A DNA stretch of 64,000 bases, from NCBI GenBank assembly GCA_963681505.1, contig OY811973.1, positions 11,240,983-11,304,982 of the forward strand, given 5' to 3'. Shown one piece after another: positions 22,494-33,683 of the stretch. A model generated the notes under the pieces. That model saw nothing but the letters and a program-made list of their open reading frames with translations, was not told the DNA's origin and did not search any database. Every line of letters begins with the position of its first letter. Positions within the stretch are counted from its first letter, which is position 1. Source of the DNA: Eunapius fragilis (lineage: Eukaryota; Porifera; Demospongiae; Spongillida; Spongillidae). Position numbers and translations under genes: made by a program.

Positions 22494-23553
22494 ATGGCTG
22501 TCAACATAGTGTACAATACTGTCTTTCATCGCCATGCGGACCATTCCGTTAGAGTTCATGCAGTTTACGGGGTGAAATTTTTAGGGTTTACTCAACAACA
22601 TGTAGCCCTATTGTATGGGAAGAGCCAGTCTACAATTTGCAGGTGGGTATCACGTTACGAAGATACAGGAGATGTTTGTAGAAATGAAAATACCACTTCG
22701 CGATTTTGTAAGCTTAGCCACGAGCACAAAGAATGGATTGTACAGTTTGTCATGAGTGACCCGCTCTCTTTCCTCCGAGAAATCACGGCAGCCTTCAACA
22801 AACACTTTGGCATTGACGTCTCTGCCACCAGTGTGTTTCGTGTCCTGAAGGAATATAATTTTTAGCAATAAAGTTATAGAGCGACGTGCTCTTGAAATCT
22901 CTATTTCGGATGTGACTAGGTTCACCTACGAGATCAATCTACTGCGTCCACTCCCTGATCAGCTACTATTCTTGGACGAAATGAGTACTGATAACCGTTC
23001 TATGTTTAGAAAACGAGGGTGGTTTCTTCAGAGCAAGCGTCCATTTTTCAGAGGACTGTTTACAAGAAGTGCACGAATATCTGTGCTTACATTTTTAGGA
23101 GTCAATGGAATTGTGGAAAATTATCAAACCTTTGGAACTTTTGACAGGAAGATATTTTTTGATTGTGTTGTATCTTTGCTTGACAAGGGTGTAGTACAAA
23201 AGTTTCCAGGCCGTTGCAGTGTTTGGATCTTAGATGGAGCATCAATCCATTTGGACAGTAACATAGTGGAATATCTTTACTCAAGGGGGATATACCCAAT
23301 TTTTCTTCCGGCATATTGCCCATTTTATAATCCTATTGAAATTGTATTTGGCATTGTGAAACGACGTTGTAGAATACTGTACAAAACTTCTGGAACTGAA
23401 TTGATGATTCTTCTAAAGGTCATGACAGAAATGTCATACTTTGACGCTACAAAAATTTTCAATCTTTGTGGTTATTCGTGCTTTGGTTATTTTAATCCAC
23501 ATACAAACTATGACCATTTCATCACTGAAGCTGATGGTTCCAATGAGCAATGA
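22494..23553 (+). pseudogene. IS630/Tc1-type DD34E transposase, one frameshift
   Basis: The first frame (22494-22865) has helix-turn-helix features (GFTQQHVALLYGKSQSTICR). The second frame (to 23553) is the DDE domain: FLDEMSTDN with the first Asp, VWILDGASIH with the second, and YCPFYNPIE with Glu. There are 34 residues between the second Asp and the Glu, so DD34E. Dropping one T from the five-T run at 22859-22863 would join the two frames (KEYNF then SNKVIERRALE), so the copy is broken by a single-base insertion or the base is an assembly error. No convincing element ends were found next to it. It has no counterpart in duplication copy 2. Confidence 0.85.
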
Positions 23554-23733
23554 GCATGCATTAATTGATCATGCATGAGCAATATTTAAACATTTGTGTA
23601 CATGTTGTGATTATATATTTGTAAGATGTTACAATTTTCAGCATATATGTTAATGTTTCAATGTGGCCGTGCATGCAACAGCAAAAAAAATTGCACTCAA
23701 TGTATATATGTACTTGAACGAGGGCAGGACTTT

Positions 23734-25886
23734 TCAAGCATCATCGCCACTATCCAGGTGATCAATATCAATCTGTGGTCTAACTGCAGCAGCAAACTGT
23801 TCACTGTAATCTAAACGATTAGGTGATGAAAGTGAAGATGATACAGCTTTTATTATTGTTTCATAGTCAGTTAACATGTGCATTACTCGCTCATGATTGC
23901 TTGTCAAGACATCTTTCAGTCCAGTTATCACTCTGTGTGCTACACCCATAGCAGCTTCAACAGACTGAATTCGTTGTTCTGCAGCAGTTCCTGGTCGGCG
24001 AAAAAGTAGTGCATTTAAAAAAGATTCTGGTGGATCACCTGAAATCAGGGCTTCTCTCTTTTCCTGAGGTTGACTAAGTATACAAGTAAATAAAAAACAT
24101 TCTCTATGAGAAAGTTGGTGGCATATAGGATTTGAAGGCAATTTAATGGTGGTGTAAAAAGGAAGGAAACAAGGGTCTAATAATAAGGGAAAATGGAATA
24201 GTCCTATATTTAGCACATTTTCTATATGTAGGATATAGTATGCTGTTCGTGTGCTAAATATAGGACTATTCCATTTTCCCTTATTATTAGACCCTTGTTT
24301 CCTTCCTTTTTACACCACCATTAAATTGCCTTCAAATCCTATATGCCACCAACTTTCTCATAGAGAATGTTTTTAATTTACTTGTTTCATTGATTTTTAT
24401 TCATACCCGATTATGAGCCGTATAGCATGTTAAGTAATCCATCGTGATATGAGAGAGAGGTTGTAAAGGTACGACATACCTTTGAGTGACCTTAACTCTT
24501 TTCGCCAAGCGAGATGCACGTTCAGAACTACGGCAATATCGCTGTCTTTTTTCAGGATCTGTACCTTGCACGTGAAGGCATTTTGAAAGAAAAAAACAAC
24601 TTCACTAAGTTACAAAGAGCGTCAAGCTTACAACGATCGAATAACAAGAATGATTTTAGTGCGCACGTGCATGTTATTAAGAATACATAACCGCCACAGT
24701 TAATTACCACTACGTGTAATGCCCAGACCGTACACATTTGATTACATGATGTATACTGCTAGTACTTCACATAAAGAGCGAAGTAGGACCTATCCGAGTC
24801 GTGTGACCACAGAAGCGAGAATGCCAACGAATTCTGAAGCCATTGGTGTAATTTTCATTTCTTAAAAGTGTTCCTATCCCGAGTTATGCGTGGTCAAGAA
24901 CAAGAACAAGAACAAGAAGAAGAACGAGAAATACGTGGGACTGGGTACGAGTTTCGAAAATTGTTTTTTTCTTAACAACCACGCGGTTTTGTGACATCAA
25001 ACCAACACGAAACTGCCTTCTTGTACGACGACGATAACAAGGTAAGCTATCCGCTCGTCGGGAGTCTTGTTAGAAGCGGGTCGCGTTTTTTTAATGACAT
25101 TCATAATCGGGGTCAAATCCTATATGAGAGTTACTAACGTAACTCTCGATGACTTGCCCACATCATCCAGTTTGCATAATGAGAAGCATGCCAGCTGATT
25201 CCGTCATGAGTTGCTTGCAATTGTGCCTTTATCCTCAGCCTTTCTTCAATACTGGTTGCACCTGCTCTATCAGTATTACTTGATTGCTTCTTAGCTGCAA
25301 TGGTGTTGTACACCTGTTGCTGACAAGGCCCATATGTAAAAACAGTTACAACATACTGGGATGAATTTTTTAACTCTGAAAACCCATTTAGTGGAACAGT
25401 GTTCTTTGTCTTCTTGTTCTTCACAATGATATTAGCAGAGTGGACATCATATTGAGCTGGAAGATCCCCAAGAAGTGTGGAAATAGGTACACCATCTTCC
25501 ATGATAAATGTTCCCTGTATGAAGCGACTCAGGCGATCAAAGCACATTTGCCGGAATTCTTGAGGAGAATTACACTGCAATGTTATATTAAGAAACGAAT
25601 TCACACTTTGCCTCTGAGCTAAATAATGCTTGTGATGAAAATCCACAACAACTGCATATTTGTAACCTTCCCGCGTTCTCTGTGCCATGATGGCAAGTGA
25701 CGAGGATTGAATACTAGGACCAGAATCTTCAGGACTACCAAGTGATGTGTTATCGGTATGCCCTTGTGTTGGTCCAGGAGGACCAAGAATAGAACTAATA
25801 GGAGCTTCTGGACTGCTTAGTGGAGACAAGGGAACACGTGTCTGTGCCACCGTACGATGCGCTGGCGTGCTACTTGGAATTGGCAC
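23734..25886 (-). CDS. Unrecognised protein, at least three exons
   Basis: Proposed exons: 25154-25886 (5' limit uncertain), 24480-24558, 23734-24073. Splice phases agree. A weak donor after gggcaa at 25154 (phase 1) joins the acceptor tacag before 24558. Donor gtatgt at 24474-24479 (phase 2) joins acceptor acttag before 24073. The first exon is Ser/Pro-rich, then has a folded-looking stretch (GYKYAVVVDFHHKHYLAQ, EDGVPISTLLGDLPAQYDVH). The middle exon is basic (PEKRQRYCRSSERASRLAKR). The last exon looks helical (RIQSVEAAMGVAHRVI) and ends HLDSGDDA. No in-frame ATG lies at the left edge, and a stop directly precedes GTG 25886, so the start is either the ATG of MAQRTREGYK or in an upstream exon. 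I do not recognise the family. The last intron contains foldback element 24082-24385. Confidence 0.55.
24082..24385. mobile_element. Foldback element, copy A
   Basis: Almost perfect inverted repeat with arms of about 145 nt around a short centre near 24230. Ends read acaagtaaataaaaaacatt inward. Inner landmarks are ggtgtaaaaaggaaggaaac and gtcctatatttagcac. Same family at 38001-39603 and 62259-62549. It lies in the last intron of the 23734-25886 gene, 8 nt from the acceptor. Confidence 0.88.
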
Positions 25887-26234
25887 TTATGGACTCGTAC
25901 CCCGTGAAGTATGATACCAATACGGTGTGTGACGTCTCGATAACGATTCTTCTTCGTGGCCATTTTCGGGCTCAGATCGCACACTCATTTCACCCTTGCA
26001 CACCTTTTTTCACTCACGTGCATATGCTTATGTAAACAGAAGTACCGCACTGTATCTGATAATGCGCACTATGTTCGACCATGCATAATTCCGATTCTTT
26101 CTTGCGGCAGCCTTATCGGAGCGGGAATCTTTCATTTCTGCTGCAAATCATAATAAAAGTCGCGAGCCGCTACTGTATATGTAAACTTCTAAACGATACT
26201 ATAATGGGCGCGATAAATGCGTTGTGGTTATGCG
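25887..26234. other. Upstream region of the 23734-25886 gene
   Basis: An ATG-initiated minus-strand frame (MATKKNRYRDVTHRIG) begins near 25963 and overlaps the left gene in another frame; it could be a first exon. Otherwise nothing recognised. Homology to copy 2 resumes at about 26185. Confidence 0.35.
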
Positions 26235-26476
26235 CCTATCATTGTTACGTGAGACCCCCACCCCCCCCTGGGGCATTGGGAGGGATTTGACCTTTATTAA
26301 AGCAAACTGCCCCTGGTTGGGGGTTAATATCCGGTCAAATGTCTATACTACGTGGTCTGATAAAAGGTCAAACGCGTGCCCCACTATGGTCAAATGTGTG
26401 GCCAGTAATAATATTCACGCGTCAAATTCCCGACTTCGCCTCAGGGGGGGGGGGGGTCTCACGTAACAATGATAGG
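26235..26476. mobile_element. MITE, TIR CCTATCATTGTTACGTGAGA, copy 1
   Basis: Inverted terminal repeats of about 25 bp read cctatcattgttacgtgaga at both ends. The interior is rich in tcaaat phrases and ends in a G run. The corresponding site in copy 2 (about 35812) lacks it, giving an empty site. A second, oppositely oriented copy lies at 27191-27489. Confidence 0.85.
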
Positions 26477-26522
26477 TGCATTACGTCTGGGAATGAGACT
26501 AGAAATTTATACATGTATTATA

Positions 26523-26674
26523 GGCTATTCCATTTAATGACCGTACAGGACACTTACAATAAATCACCCCAGACAGTTAATAAACCCCACTGGATATTAC
26601 AAACACCAAAGCTAACCACTGTTAATAACTATTTTTCCACCCGCACCCCTGTACGGTCATTGAATGGAATAGCC
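26523..26674. mobile_element. MITE, TIR GGCTATTCCATTTAATGACC
   Basis: 152-bp element with TIRs of about 27 bp (ggctattccatttaatgacc mirrored as ggtcattgaatggaatagcc). The orthologous copy sits at 35851-36012 in duplication copy 2, so it predates the duplication. Confidence 0.82.
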
Positions 26675-27190
26675 CAATTAGACCATCTTCAAAACATCGG
26701 CTGCACATAATTGACATTGTGCAATAAATACAGCATTAATGTTGACTTGGGGGTTGGCGGAGGCTGCTCGTGTTGTTTTACGTCACGCTACGCAATTAAC
26801 ATGTGCACCTACATTCGAATTAACACATACATCCGTGGTAAAGTCGTTATGGGGTACGCTTTACAAGAGCCTGCTCCTCCCCCACTCCTCCTCCTCAAGT
26901 TTAAAATCAACGTAGCTAGCCTTTTCTGGTTGTAAATCTAGCCAAACATGCATAATCGCTAGTGGGCGGTGATATACGTCAACAGAATTCCATTACTGGC
27001 ATACTTAGTACATTCAAACAGCTTAGCTGCTATATATCACACATAGTAGGCAAACCATTTAGTCGGCATCCATTTCATATCTCTGAGCTAACTTACTGAC
27101 CTTGAAGTCTAGCAAAGCGTCTTAGAGCTGCCCTTGCCGACATGTTCATTCAACACGTGGCGAAACTCATGAGTAATTTTTTTCTCGTAA

Positions 27191-27489
27191 CATTGTTACG
27201 TGAGACCCCCCCCCTCTCCCCCCCCCCCCCCCCCCCCCTCCCCCGGGGCGAAGTCGGGGATTTGACGCGTGAATATCATTACTGGGCCACACATTTGACC
27301 ATAGATAGTATACTATCTATGATTTGACATAGTCGGGCACGCATTTGACCTTTTATCAGACCACGTAGTATAGACATTTGACCGGTTATTAACCACCAAC
27401 CAGGGGCAGTTTGCTTTAATAACGGTCAAATCCCTCCCAATGCCCCGGGGAGTGTGGGGGGGGGGGGGGTCTCACGTAACAATGATAGG
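27191..27489. mobile_element. MITE, TIR CATTGTTACGTGAGACCCCC, inverted second copy
   Basis: Same family as 26235-26476 but in the other orientation. It keeps the internal phrases (tttgaccttttatcagacca, gtatagacatttgaccggtt) and both termini, with C- and G-rich runs next to each end. It is absent from the matching place in copy 2 (about 37480). Confidence 0.85.
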
Positions 27490-27696
27490 CGCATAAGTGG
27501 GCCGCATATTATATGGCAGCTGAGAATAAAGCCAACGATCCCGAAGGATCTGAGTTCCATTTTCCCCTGAGCGTATGGGGTTGTTTAGTTGTTGGCCGTG
27601 CAAGCTCTATCCAAGCCAGTTAAAGACTTCATTTCCCATGGCTTCCTTAATATATAAAACCATTAGAATTTGTACATGCTAGAGTATGGAGCTAGC

Positions 27697-27737
<41 letters not shown>

Positions 27738-28334
27738 CCAGCAATTACTTTTCAATTAACCGCATTTAGTAGAATCTTTGCCCAAGGCCCCTTTTAATCT
27801 TTACTGCAGCCGACTGAACCTTGCTCTTGTACTATATTCACAAATGGTTCGTGACACACCAGCGAAGAGCGCATATGACACACCAACACACATTAATATA
27901 CTCAGTACATTAACAACCGGTTTATCCGGTACTCGTCCCGCGCCCGCAATACGCATGCGCACATCTGATTGTACATCTAAATCAGCCCACCATGTGTTTA
28001 GGTTTAGTTAGGTTTGCTTGTGCATATTCATGCATGTTAGTGCATACGTACGTGTCCGTACGCTTTTTGTTTTTAAAAAACTGTAATTGAAAAGCAAAAA
28101 CCTCTACATAATTTCCCCAATAACTCGAGCTTGAGTGAAAAATGACAATACGTAAACACACATAACTTGAAGCTATTGTCCCTTGCCTAGCATGTGCATG
28201 TGCACAATCTAACAGTTTTTTTTTTTAAAAGGAACTGGGAAAGGAAGTCTTTAGACTGGATATCACGATCATTCTCAATGAGTCTATAATGGTAATACAT
28301 CATCTACATCTCTACCATGCAGTTCTCAGTAGGG
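27490..28334. other. Intergenic DNA of duplication copy 1
   Basis: Shared in part with 39605-40920 of copy 2 (gttgttggccgtgcaagc, cagttaaagact). Contains a (TG)n run at 27698-27736. No gene recognised. Confidence 0.6.
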
Positions 28335-29690
28335 TCCCACAGGTGATGCAGTCCCACAGGTGGTTCAGTCCCATAGGTGGTTCAGTCCCACAAGTGGTTC
28401 AGTCCCATAGGTGGTTCAGTCCCACAGGTGGTTCAGTCCCATAGGTGGTTCAGTCCCACAGGTGGTTCAGTCCCACAGGTGGTTCAGTCCATAGGTGGTT
28501 CAGTCCCACAGGTGGTTCAGTCCCATAGGTGGCTCAGTCCCACAGGTGGTTCAGTCCCATAGGTGGTTCAGTCCCACAAGTGGTTCAGTCCCATAGGTGG
28601 TTCAGTCCCATAGGTGGTTCAGTCCCATAGGTGGTTCAGTCCCATAGTCCCACAGGTGGTTCAGTCCCACAGGTGGTTCAGTCCCATAGGTGGTTCAGTC
28701 CCATAGGTGGTTCAGTCCCATAGGTGGTTCAGTCCCATAGGTGGTTCAGTCCCATAGGTGGCTCAGTCCCACAGGTGGTTCAGTCCCATAGTCCCACAGG
28801 TGGTTCAGTCCCATAGGTGGTTCAGTCCCATAGGTGGTTCAGTCCCACAGGTGGCTCAGTCCCATAGGTGGTTCAGTCCCATAGGTGGTTCAGTCCCATA
28901 GGTGGTTCAGTCCCATAGGTGGTTCAGTCCCATAGGTGGTTCAGTCCCACAGGTGGTTCAGTCCCATAGGTGGTTCAGTCCCACAAGTGGTTCAGTCCCA
29001 CAAGTGGTTCAGTCCCATAGGTGGTTCAGTCCCATAGGTGGCTCAGTCCCACAGGTGGTTCAGTCCCACAGGTGGTTCAGTCCCACAAGTGGTTCAGTCC
29101 CATAGGTGGTTCAGTCCCATAGGTGGCTCAGTCCCACAGGTGGTTCAGTCCCATAGTCCCACAGGTGGTTCAGTCCCATAAGTGGTTCAGTCCCATAGGT
29201 GGTTCAGTCCCATAGATGGTTCACTCCCATAGATGGTTCAGTCCCACAGGTGGTTCAGTCCCATAGGTGGTTCAGTCCCATAGGTGGTTCAGTCCCATCG
29301 GTGGTTCAGTCCCACAAGTGGTTCAGTCCCACAAGTGGTTCAGTCCCATAGGTGGTTCAGTCCCATAGGTGGCTCAGTCCCACAGGTGGTTCAGTCCCAC
29401 AAGTGGTTCAGTCCCATAGGTGGTTCAGTCCCATAGGTGGCTCAGTCCCACAGGTGGTTCAGTCCCATAGTCCCACAGGTGGTTCAGTCCCACAGGTGGT
29501 TCAGTCCCATAGGTGGTTCAGTCCCATAGGTGGTTCAGTCCCATAGGTGGTTCAGTCCCACAAGTGGTTCAGTCCCACAGGTGGTTCAGTCCCACAAGTG
29601 GTTCAGTCCCATAGGTGGTTCAGTCCCATAGGTGGCTCAGTCCCATAGGTGGCTCAGTCCCATAGGTGGATCAGTCCCATAGTAGGCTCA
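28335..29690. repeat. 17-bp minisatellite, about 80 copies
   Basis: Units of 17 bp reading cccataggtggttcagt, with cccacag, ggctcag and cacaagt variants, plus short partial units (cccatagtcccacagg). Copy 2 has about 25 direct copies at 40925-41350 and about 17 inverted copies at 41632-41933. Confidence 0.95.
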
Positions 29691-29769
29691 TCCTATAGGC
29701 CCTTTGCCAATTATAAAAGACCTTCCTGACTTGCTTCACTTCCTCTGTCAAATCAAAGAGTCTGGCTGA

Positions 29770-30050
29770 GGACACCGATGTCTACTTAGGCCCTGAAGGA
29801 CACCGATGTCTACTTAGGCCCTGAAGGACACCGATGTCTACTAAGGCCCTGAAGGACACCGATGTCTACTAAGGCCCTGAAGGACACCGATGTCTACTAA
29901 GGCCCTGAAGGACACCGATGTCTACTAAGGCCCTGAAGGACACCGATGTCTACTAAGGCCCTGAAGGACACCGATGTCTACTAAGGCCCTGAAGGACACC
30001 GATGTCTACTAAGGCCCTGAAGGACACCGATGTATACTTAGGCCCTGAAG
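29770..30050. repeat. 28-bp minisatellite
   Basis: Ten copies of a 28-bp unit (ggacaccgatgtctactaag, then gccctgaa). Present in inverted orientation, with about five copies, at 41413-41555. Confidence 0.95.
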
Positions 30051-31116
30051 TGTCTGCACTTTTCACCTTCTATTACTGGGTCCTGAGCTTACAGTTGCAT
30101 TCATTTCATTTGTTAACAACAGCATACCTTTCTCTCACACACTCTCTTTGTGTTGTAGTAGTATCCTCTATTGCAGACCACCTTGGTATTCATTCCTTCT
30201 TAGACCTCAAATCCAGTACACATAGCTAGCCTAATCTTTTGGTGCCAGTTTCCCAAGGACTTGAAACGTCTAAGGCCTATATGTTTGCCCTACTCTGTAT
30301 GATATTCTAGAGATCCAACATGTAGGTAATGCTTGTTTATGCACAGCACGAGTAAAGAATTGTCCTACTCATTTGGCTACACAGTTGATATCTAATAGTA
30401 GCCATGGTGTTGAAATATTAGTAGACATCATGGCCTGTTGACAGCGTCTTTCACATAGGCCCACAACGTTTATCAAACAAGGAGTCACTGCGCACAGTTG
30501 AGACCTATTGGGTCCAATTTCTTCTTTCCAAGAGTTGCAGTGGCGGATCCAAGAATTCTGCGAGGGAGAGGGGGGGGGGTCCAACATGAATAAATGAGGG
30601 GGAGGGGCGGAAGAGTTGCCGTGTCAAACTAGGGGTATGGGGAGAAATGTAGCATGCAAATATGCAGAGCACATGTTGAGGGAAAAGCGCTGAACCTTTA
30701 AAAATTCGGAACACCGGATGCATAGAGATAATTATTTCATAATCCTGACCCCCGCCCTTGAGTTGGAACGTTTTAGTTTTACCTTCTCATGTTGCGTCAG
30801 ACTCAACACATTCAGTCTCACTTCACATGCACTGTGATGTTCCTATCACATGCACTGTGACGTTCCTATTCCTATCTATTGCAAACTGTTTACATTTTTA
30901 AATGGATTTTAAACTGTTACATGTTAGTAGTATGTCCATTCAGTGTTTTGTCTGATCAATTGTCAAACAAACCTAGCCTAGTCCTGTTACTATTATGTAG
31001 ATCTGTTCCTTCTACCCCCCACCCCCCTTTCTTTCCTACCACTATTGCCAACTTTCTGTAAATCCAGCGATGTATAATTATATGGCAATTACAATTAGAG
31101 CGAAATTTCAAACCTA
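30051..31116. other. Intergenic DNA before the METAP2 fragment
   Basis: 30051-30880 has no counterpart in copy 2. It includes cagtggcggatccaagaatt at 30539, which looks like a lone hAT-type end. 30880-31116 matches the METAP2 upstream region (about 41350-42124), so it should hold the METAP2 core promoter copy. Confidence 0.5.
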
Positions 31117-31272
31117 ATGGCGGCTGAAGTCGCACATTTTGAGGACCTTACTCTGCGCTGTGCCCAAGACGACGCCAAAGAAGATGTGCTAGAGTTGGAA
31201 TCCCAATTGGTGGGTGGGGCAGGGACAAAAAGGTTACGAGGTGATGTAGGAATCTCTATGACATCATTATAA
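31117..31272 (+). pseudogene. Truncated METAP2 exon 1 fused to PRPF6 intron DNA
   Basis: 28 codons match the METAP2 N-terminus (MAAEVAHFEDLTLRCAQDDA, then KED and a short diverged stretch). At 31201 the sequence switches to duplicated PRPF6 intron 2 DNA, adding 23 codons (SQLVGGAGTKRL...) before TAA 31270-31272. METAP2-like upstream DNA is retained, so it may be transcribed. The catalytic domain is absent. Confidence 0.85.
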
Positions 31273-31788
31273 CAGTGAAGTGATCACATGAGATTGTGCA
31301 AGAGAGGTGTAGTTCTCCTAAGCGATTTCCCCCCCTCCATTTTTTTGACTAAAAATGACTCATATGGCACACTATCAACATAAATGAGTAACAGTTGCCC
31401 CTAGCAACTAATCCAACATCCTAGTTGCACTCAACATTTTAAGCTTCCCTAGTTTATATGTAAAAAAAAGTTCTTTGTGGTTATATCACAATGAAGTGTT
31501 CACCAAGGGGGCAGGCTGGGTGGGGGGCTGGGTGAGGGGGGTTGAGTGGTGGGATGGGTGGGGGGCAGGCTGAAGGGGTCGGACATCAGAGATTTGGCAG
31601 TCCAATTCTGCTCAATGTCCAATCAATTGGGTAATTGATCGGATATCCAATCACATTTGTAACGGCTAATTGATGGGGGAATGTAAACGCAAAGGATTAG
31701 AGGTGGTGTATAGTGAAGAGACTAAAGATCTGGAACTAGAGGAACAGGATAAACGAAAAGTCAGGTATTAAAGAGCACGTTAAAAAGA

Positions 31789-31840
31789 ATATCGAACACT
31801 CATCTGGCTTCAAAACCAGGCGAGTGTTCGATATCCTTAC
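31789..31840. other. Stem-loop, copy 2 counterpart of 13970-14035
   Basis: gaatatcgaacactcatctg pairs with caggcgagtgttcgatatcc across a short loop. Several stem positions differ from copy 1, yet pairing remains good. Confidence 0.5.
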
Positions 31841-32414
31841 TCATATTTTCTTACCACATTTGTTTTTTTGTCTAACTCACAACAAAGAACATAATAGTAC
31901 TAAGTTAAGTATATTCGTATTGCGATTTTGCCGGCACTTACGATTGACACAAAGCTGTACAACACATGGATCACAGATTCAGTGGTACAACAAACCAAGA
32001 AGTTAGCAATTTAACTGCACACACAACTGGTAACAAAGGCGTAATGATTCGGTTGCAAGATGATTCAGCAAAAGCAAATCTACTGCCACATGCTATCGCC
32101 TATTGCTGCATGCTTCTCTCTCACACTTGATGACGAGACGTGCACAAAAATGAAGAGGAAGTTTTGACACCTGCTGATTCGTGGCAAAGGAAAATATCCC
32201 TGCTGTGAAATATCCCTGCTGTGAAATATCCAGCCTTGCTAAAACTGGAGACATGACGTTGTGTTGACGTAGGGCTCACATGTAATACATATCCATCTCT
32301 GCGTAGCATGCTTTTCACAAGCTGTAGCAATTTTGTTTGGCAGAAAATGTCCAACCACCTTTGTCTAACGTCCGACCAACTTACATTTGTCCTAACTTCT
32401 GAGAAAAGTTATAA

Positions 32415-32560
32415 TTACATAACAAGAGTCTATTGCCAACGATAGGCAGTGTTCACCACTCCCCCCTAGTTACCGATATCACTTTACCTTCTACGTAGTC
32501 ATCCTCGGTCCTTACTTCATTCATCTAAAATGTAAACGCTTAAAAATGGTCCAGTGGATG
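32415..32560. other. Segment inverted relative to duplication copy 1
   Basis: agtctattgccaacgatagg (32425 on) through cttcattcatctaaaatgt is the reverse complement of 17395-17550 in copy 1. Neighbouring sequence on both sides is collinear. Confidence 0.8.
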
Positions 32561-32790
32561 GTCCCCACCCCCCTTCCCTACCTAGTCCACTGAATGGTCC
32601 CTCCCCCTCCCCCCCTTCCCACCTAGACCCCACCTGGTCCACTGAATGGTCCCTCCCCTCCCCTACCTAGTCCACTGAATGGTCCACACCCCCCTTACGT
32701 AGTCCACTGAATGGTCCCCCCCTCCCCCCTCCTTCCCACCTAGACCCCACCTGGTCCACTGAATGGTCCCACCCCCTCCCCCTACCTAGC
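32545..32790. repeat. GTCCACTGAATGGTCCC-type array
   Basis: About seven degenerate units containing tagtccactgaatggtcc separated by C-rich spacers. Found only in copy 2, at the right breakpoint of the 32415-32560 inversion. Confidence 0.85.
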
Positions 32791-33005
32791 CCAGGGTGTC
32801 ATGTGACCGTTCCCATAATCTGCCATACGTCAGTGCTATACAAAAGAATTAAATTAATAAATGATCTGTGACAGCTTTTACGGTACAATGTAATACTGAA
32901 AAGGCGGGCTAGTGCCTTTACTAGGAGTATCGCTTACATACTATACAGGCGATTTAATACAATAGCGCTGTACGACAGGCAAGGTAAGATATGCAATACA
33001 CTTAC

Positions 33006-33219
33006 GAAATATCCCCGGCTTCTCTGGCTGGACCAATATCAGAACGAGTCGTAAAACCAGTGGCGCTGAAAGGGAAAAAAAATATCTTCAAAACAGTCAC
33101 TAGGGTGTTATAATGGTCGCTACGCCAGTTTACCCTCTGCCTAATCCAGGTACGTATCCAGGAGGCGCAGCCTGACCAATGAACGCTTTTCTGTCTCTAT
33201 TGACTAGATGCGAACTCAT
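33006..33219 (-). pseudogene. PRPF6 exons 1-2, duplicated 5' fragment
   Basis: Exon 1 copy at 33134-33219 (86 nt, ATG 33217-33219) and exon 2 copy at 33006-33065 (60 nt). Both keep reading frame, donors (gtaaac, gtaagt) and acceptor, and encode [15 protein letters not shown] and [16 protein letters not shown]. No exon 3 follows: transcription would run through the partial intron 2 copy into the antisense of the METAP2 fragment. It probably carries a working PRPF6 promoter copy but cannot make PRPF6. Confidence 0.88.
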
Positions 33220-33683
33220 ATTGGTAACTTATTATTTTTAAATAAATGCCCACGTGCCTAAATGTGCTCGTTCCTCAACTGGTCTCGTACCCAGGCCCAA
33301 GTACGACACAGCTGCCTTTATGTTGGTGACAGAGATGACAGATGGATGTTAATGCAAGATAAGGCGCAGTCGTATTCATAAATGGTTTTGGCGGAACGTT
33401 GCTTGAATTCCTTACCAGAATCGATGTTGCCATAACAGGGCCGTAGCCATACTATAGTAAGTGGTCCGGTGTTGTAATTAAGCTTAATCGGTAGGGGGGT
33501 GGGGGGGGGGGGGGGGGTGTGCCCCCCGCGTGGAAGTTCTGCGGCGCAGTTCACTGTTTTCACATTATGTATATAGCTAGCTATATGCCATCAGCGGTTC
33601 AATAAATACAATCATCATTACTAGTCTAATAGCATGATTGTATTACGCAATCTAGTACCCTTTATAAATTCAGTGCAACAATC
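33220..33683. other. Intergenic, copy 2
   Basis: Contains one transposon end, ggtctcgtacccaggcccaa at 33280 (family of 21549 and 39807), with no partner found nearby, and a G-rich run at about 33497-33516. Confidence 0.5.

Larger units (their letters stand above)
13392..31200 (+). repeat. Tandem segmental duplication, copy 1
   Basis: This 17.8 kb segment runs from PRPF6 intron 2 through PRPF6 exons 2 and 1, TLC gene copy 1, intergenic DNA and a truncated METAP2 exon 1. Its landmarks recur in the same order and orientation in copy 2: the hairpin at 13970, PRPF6 exons at 17774 and 17892, the TLC gene at 19169, the phrase gatactataatgggcgcgat at about 26190 and 35775, the gctgctcgtgttgtttta phrase at about 26763 and 36168, the 17-bp array at 28335 and 40925, and METAP2 ATGs at 31117 and 42125. 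Copy 1 alone carries the big 21-bp and 19-bp arrays and the transposon-rich block at about 21-26 kb. Confidence 0.92.

Noticed and set aside
25866-25886. GTG at 25884-25886 as the start codon of the 25154-25886 frame
   Set aside because: A stop codon lies immediately before it, and eukaryotic genes rarely start at GTG. An internal ATG or an upstream exon is more likely.
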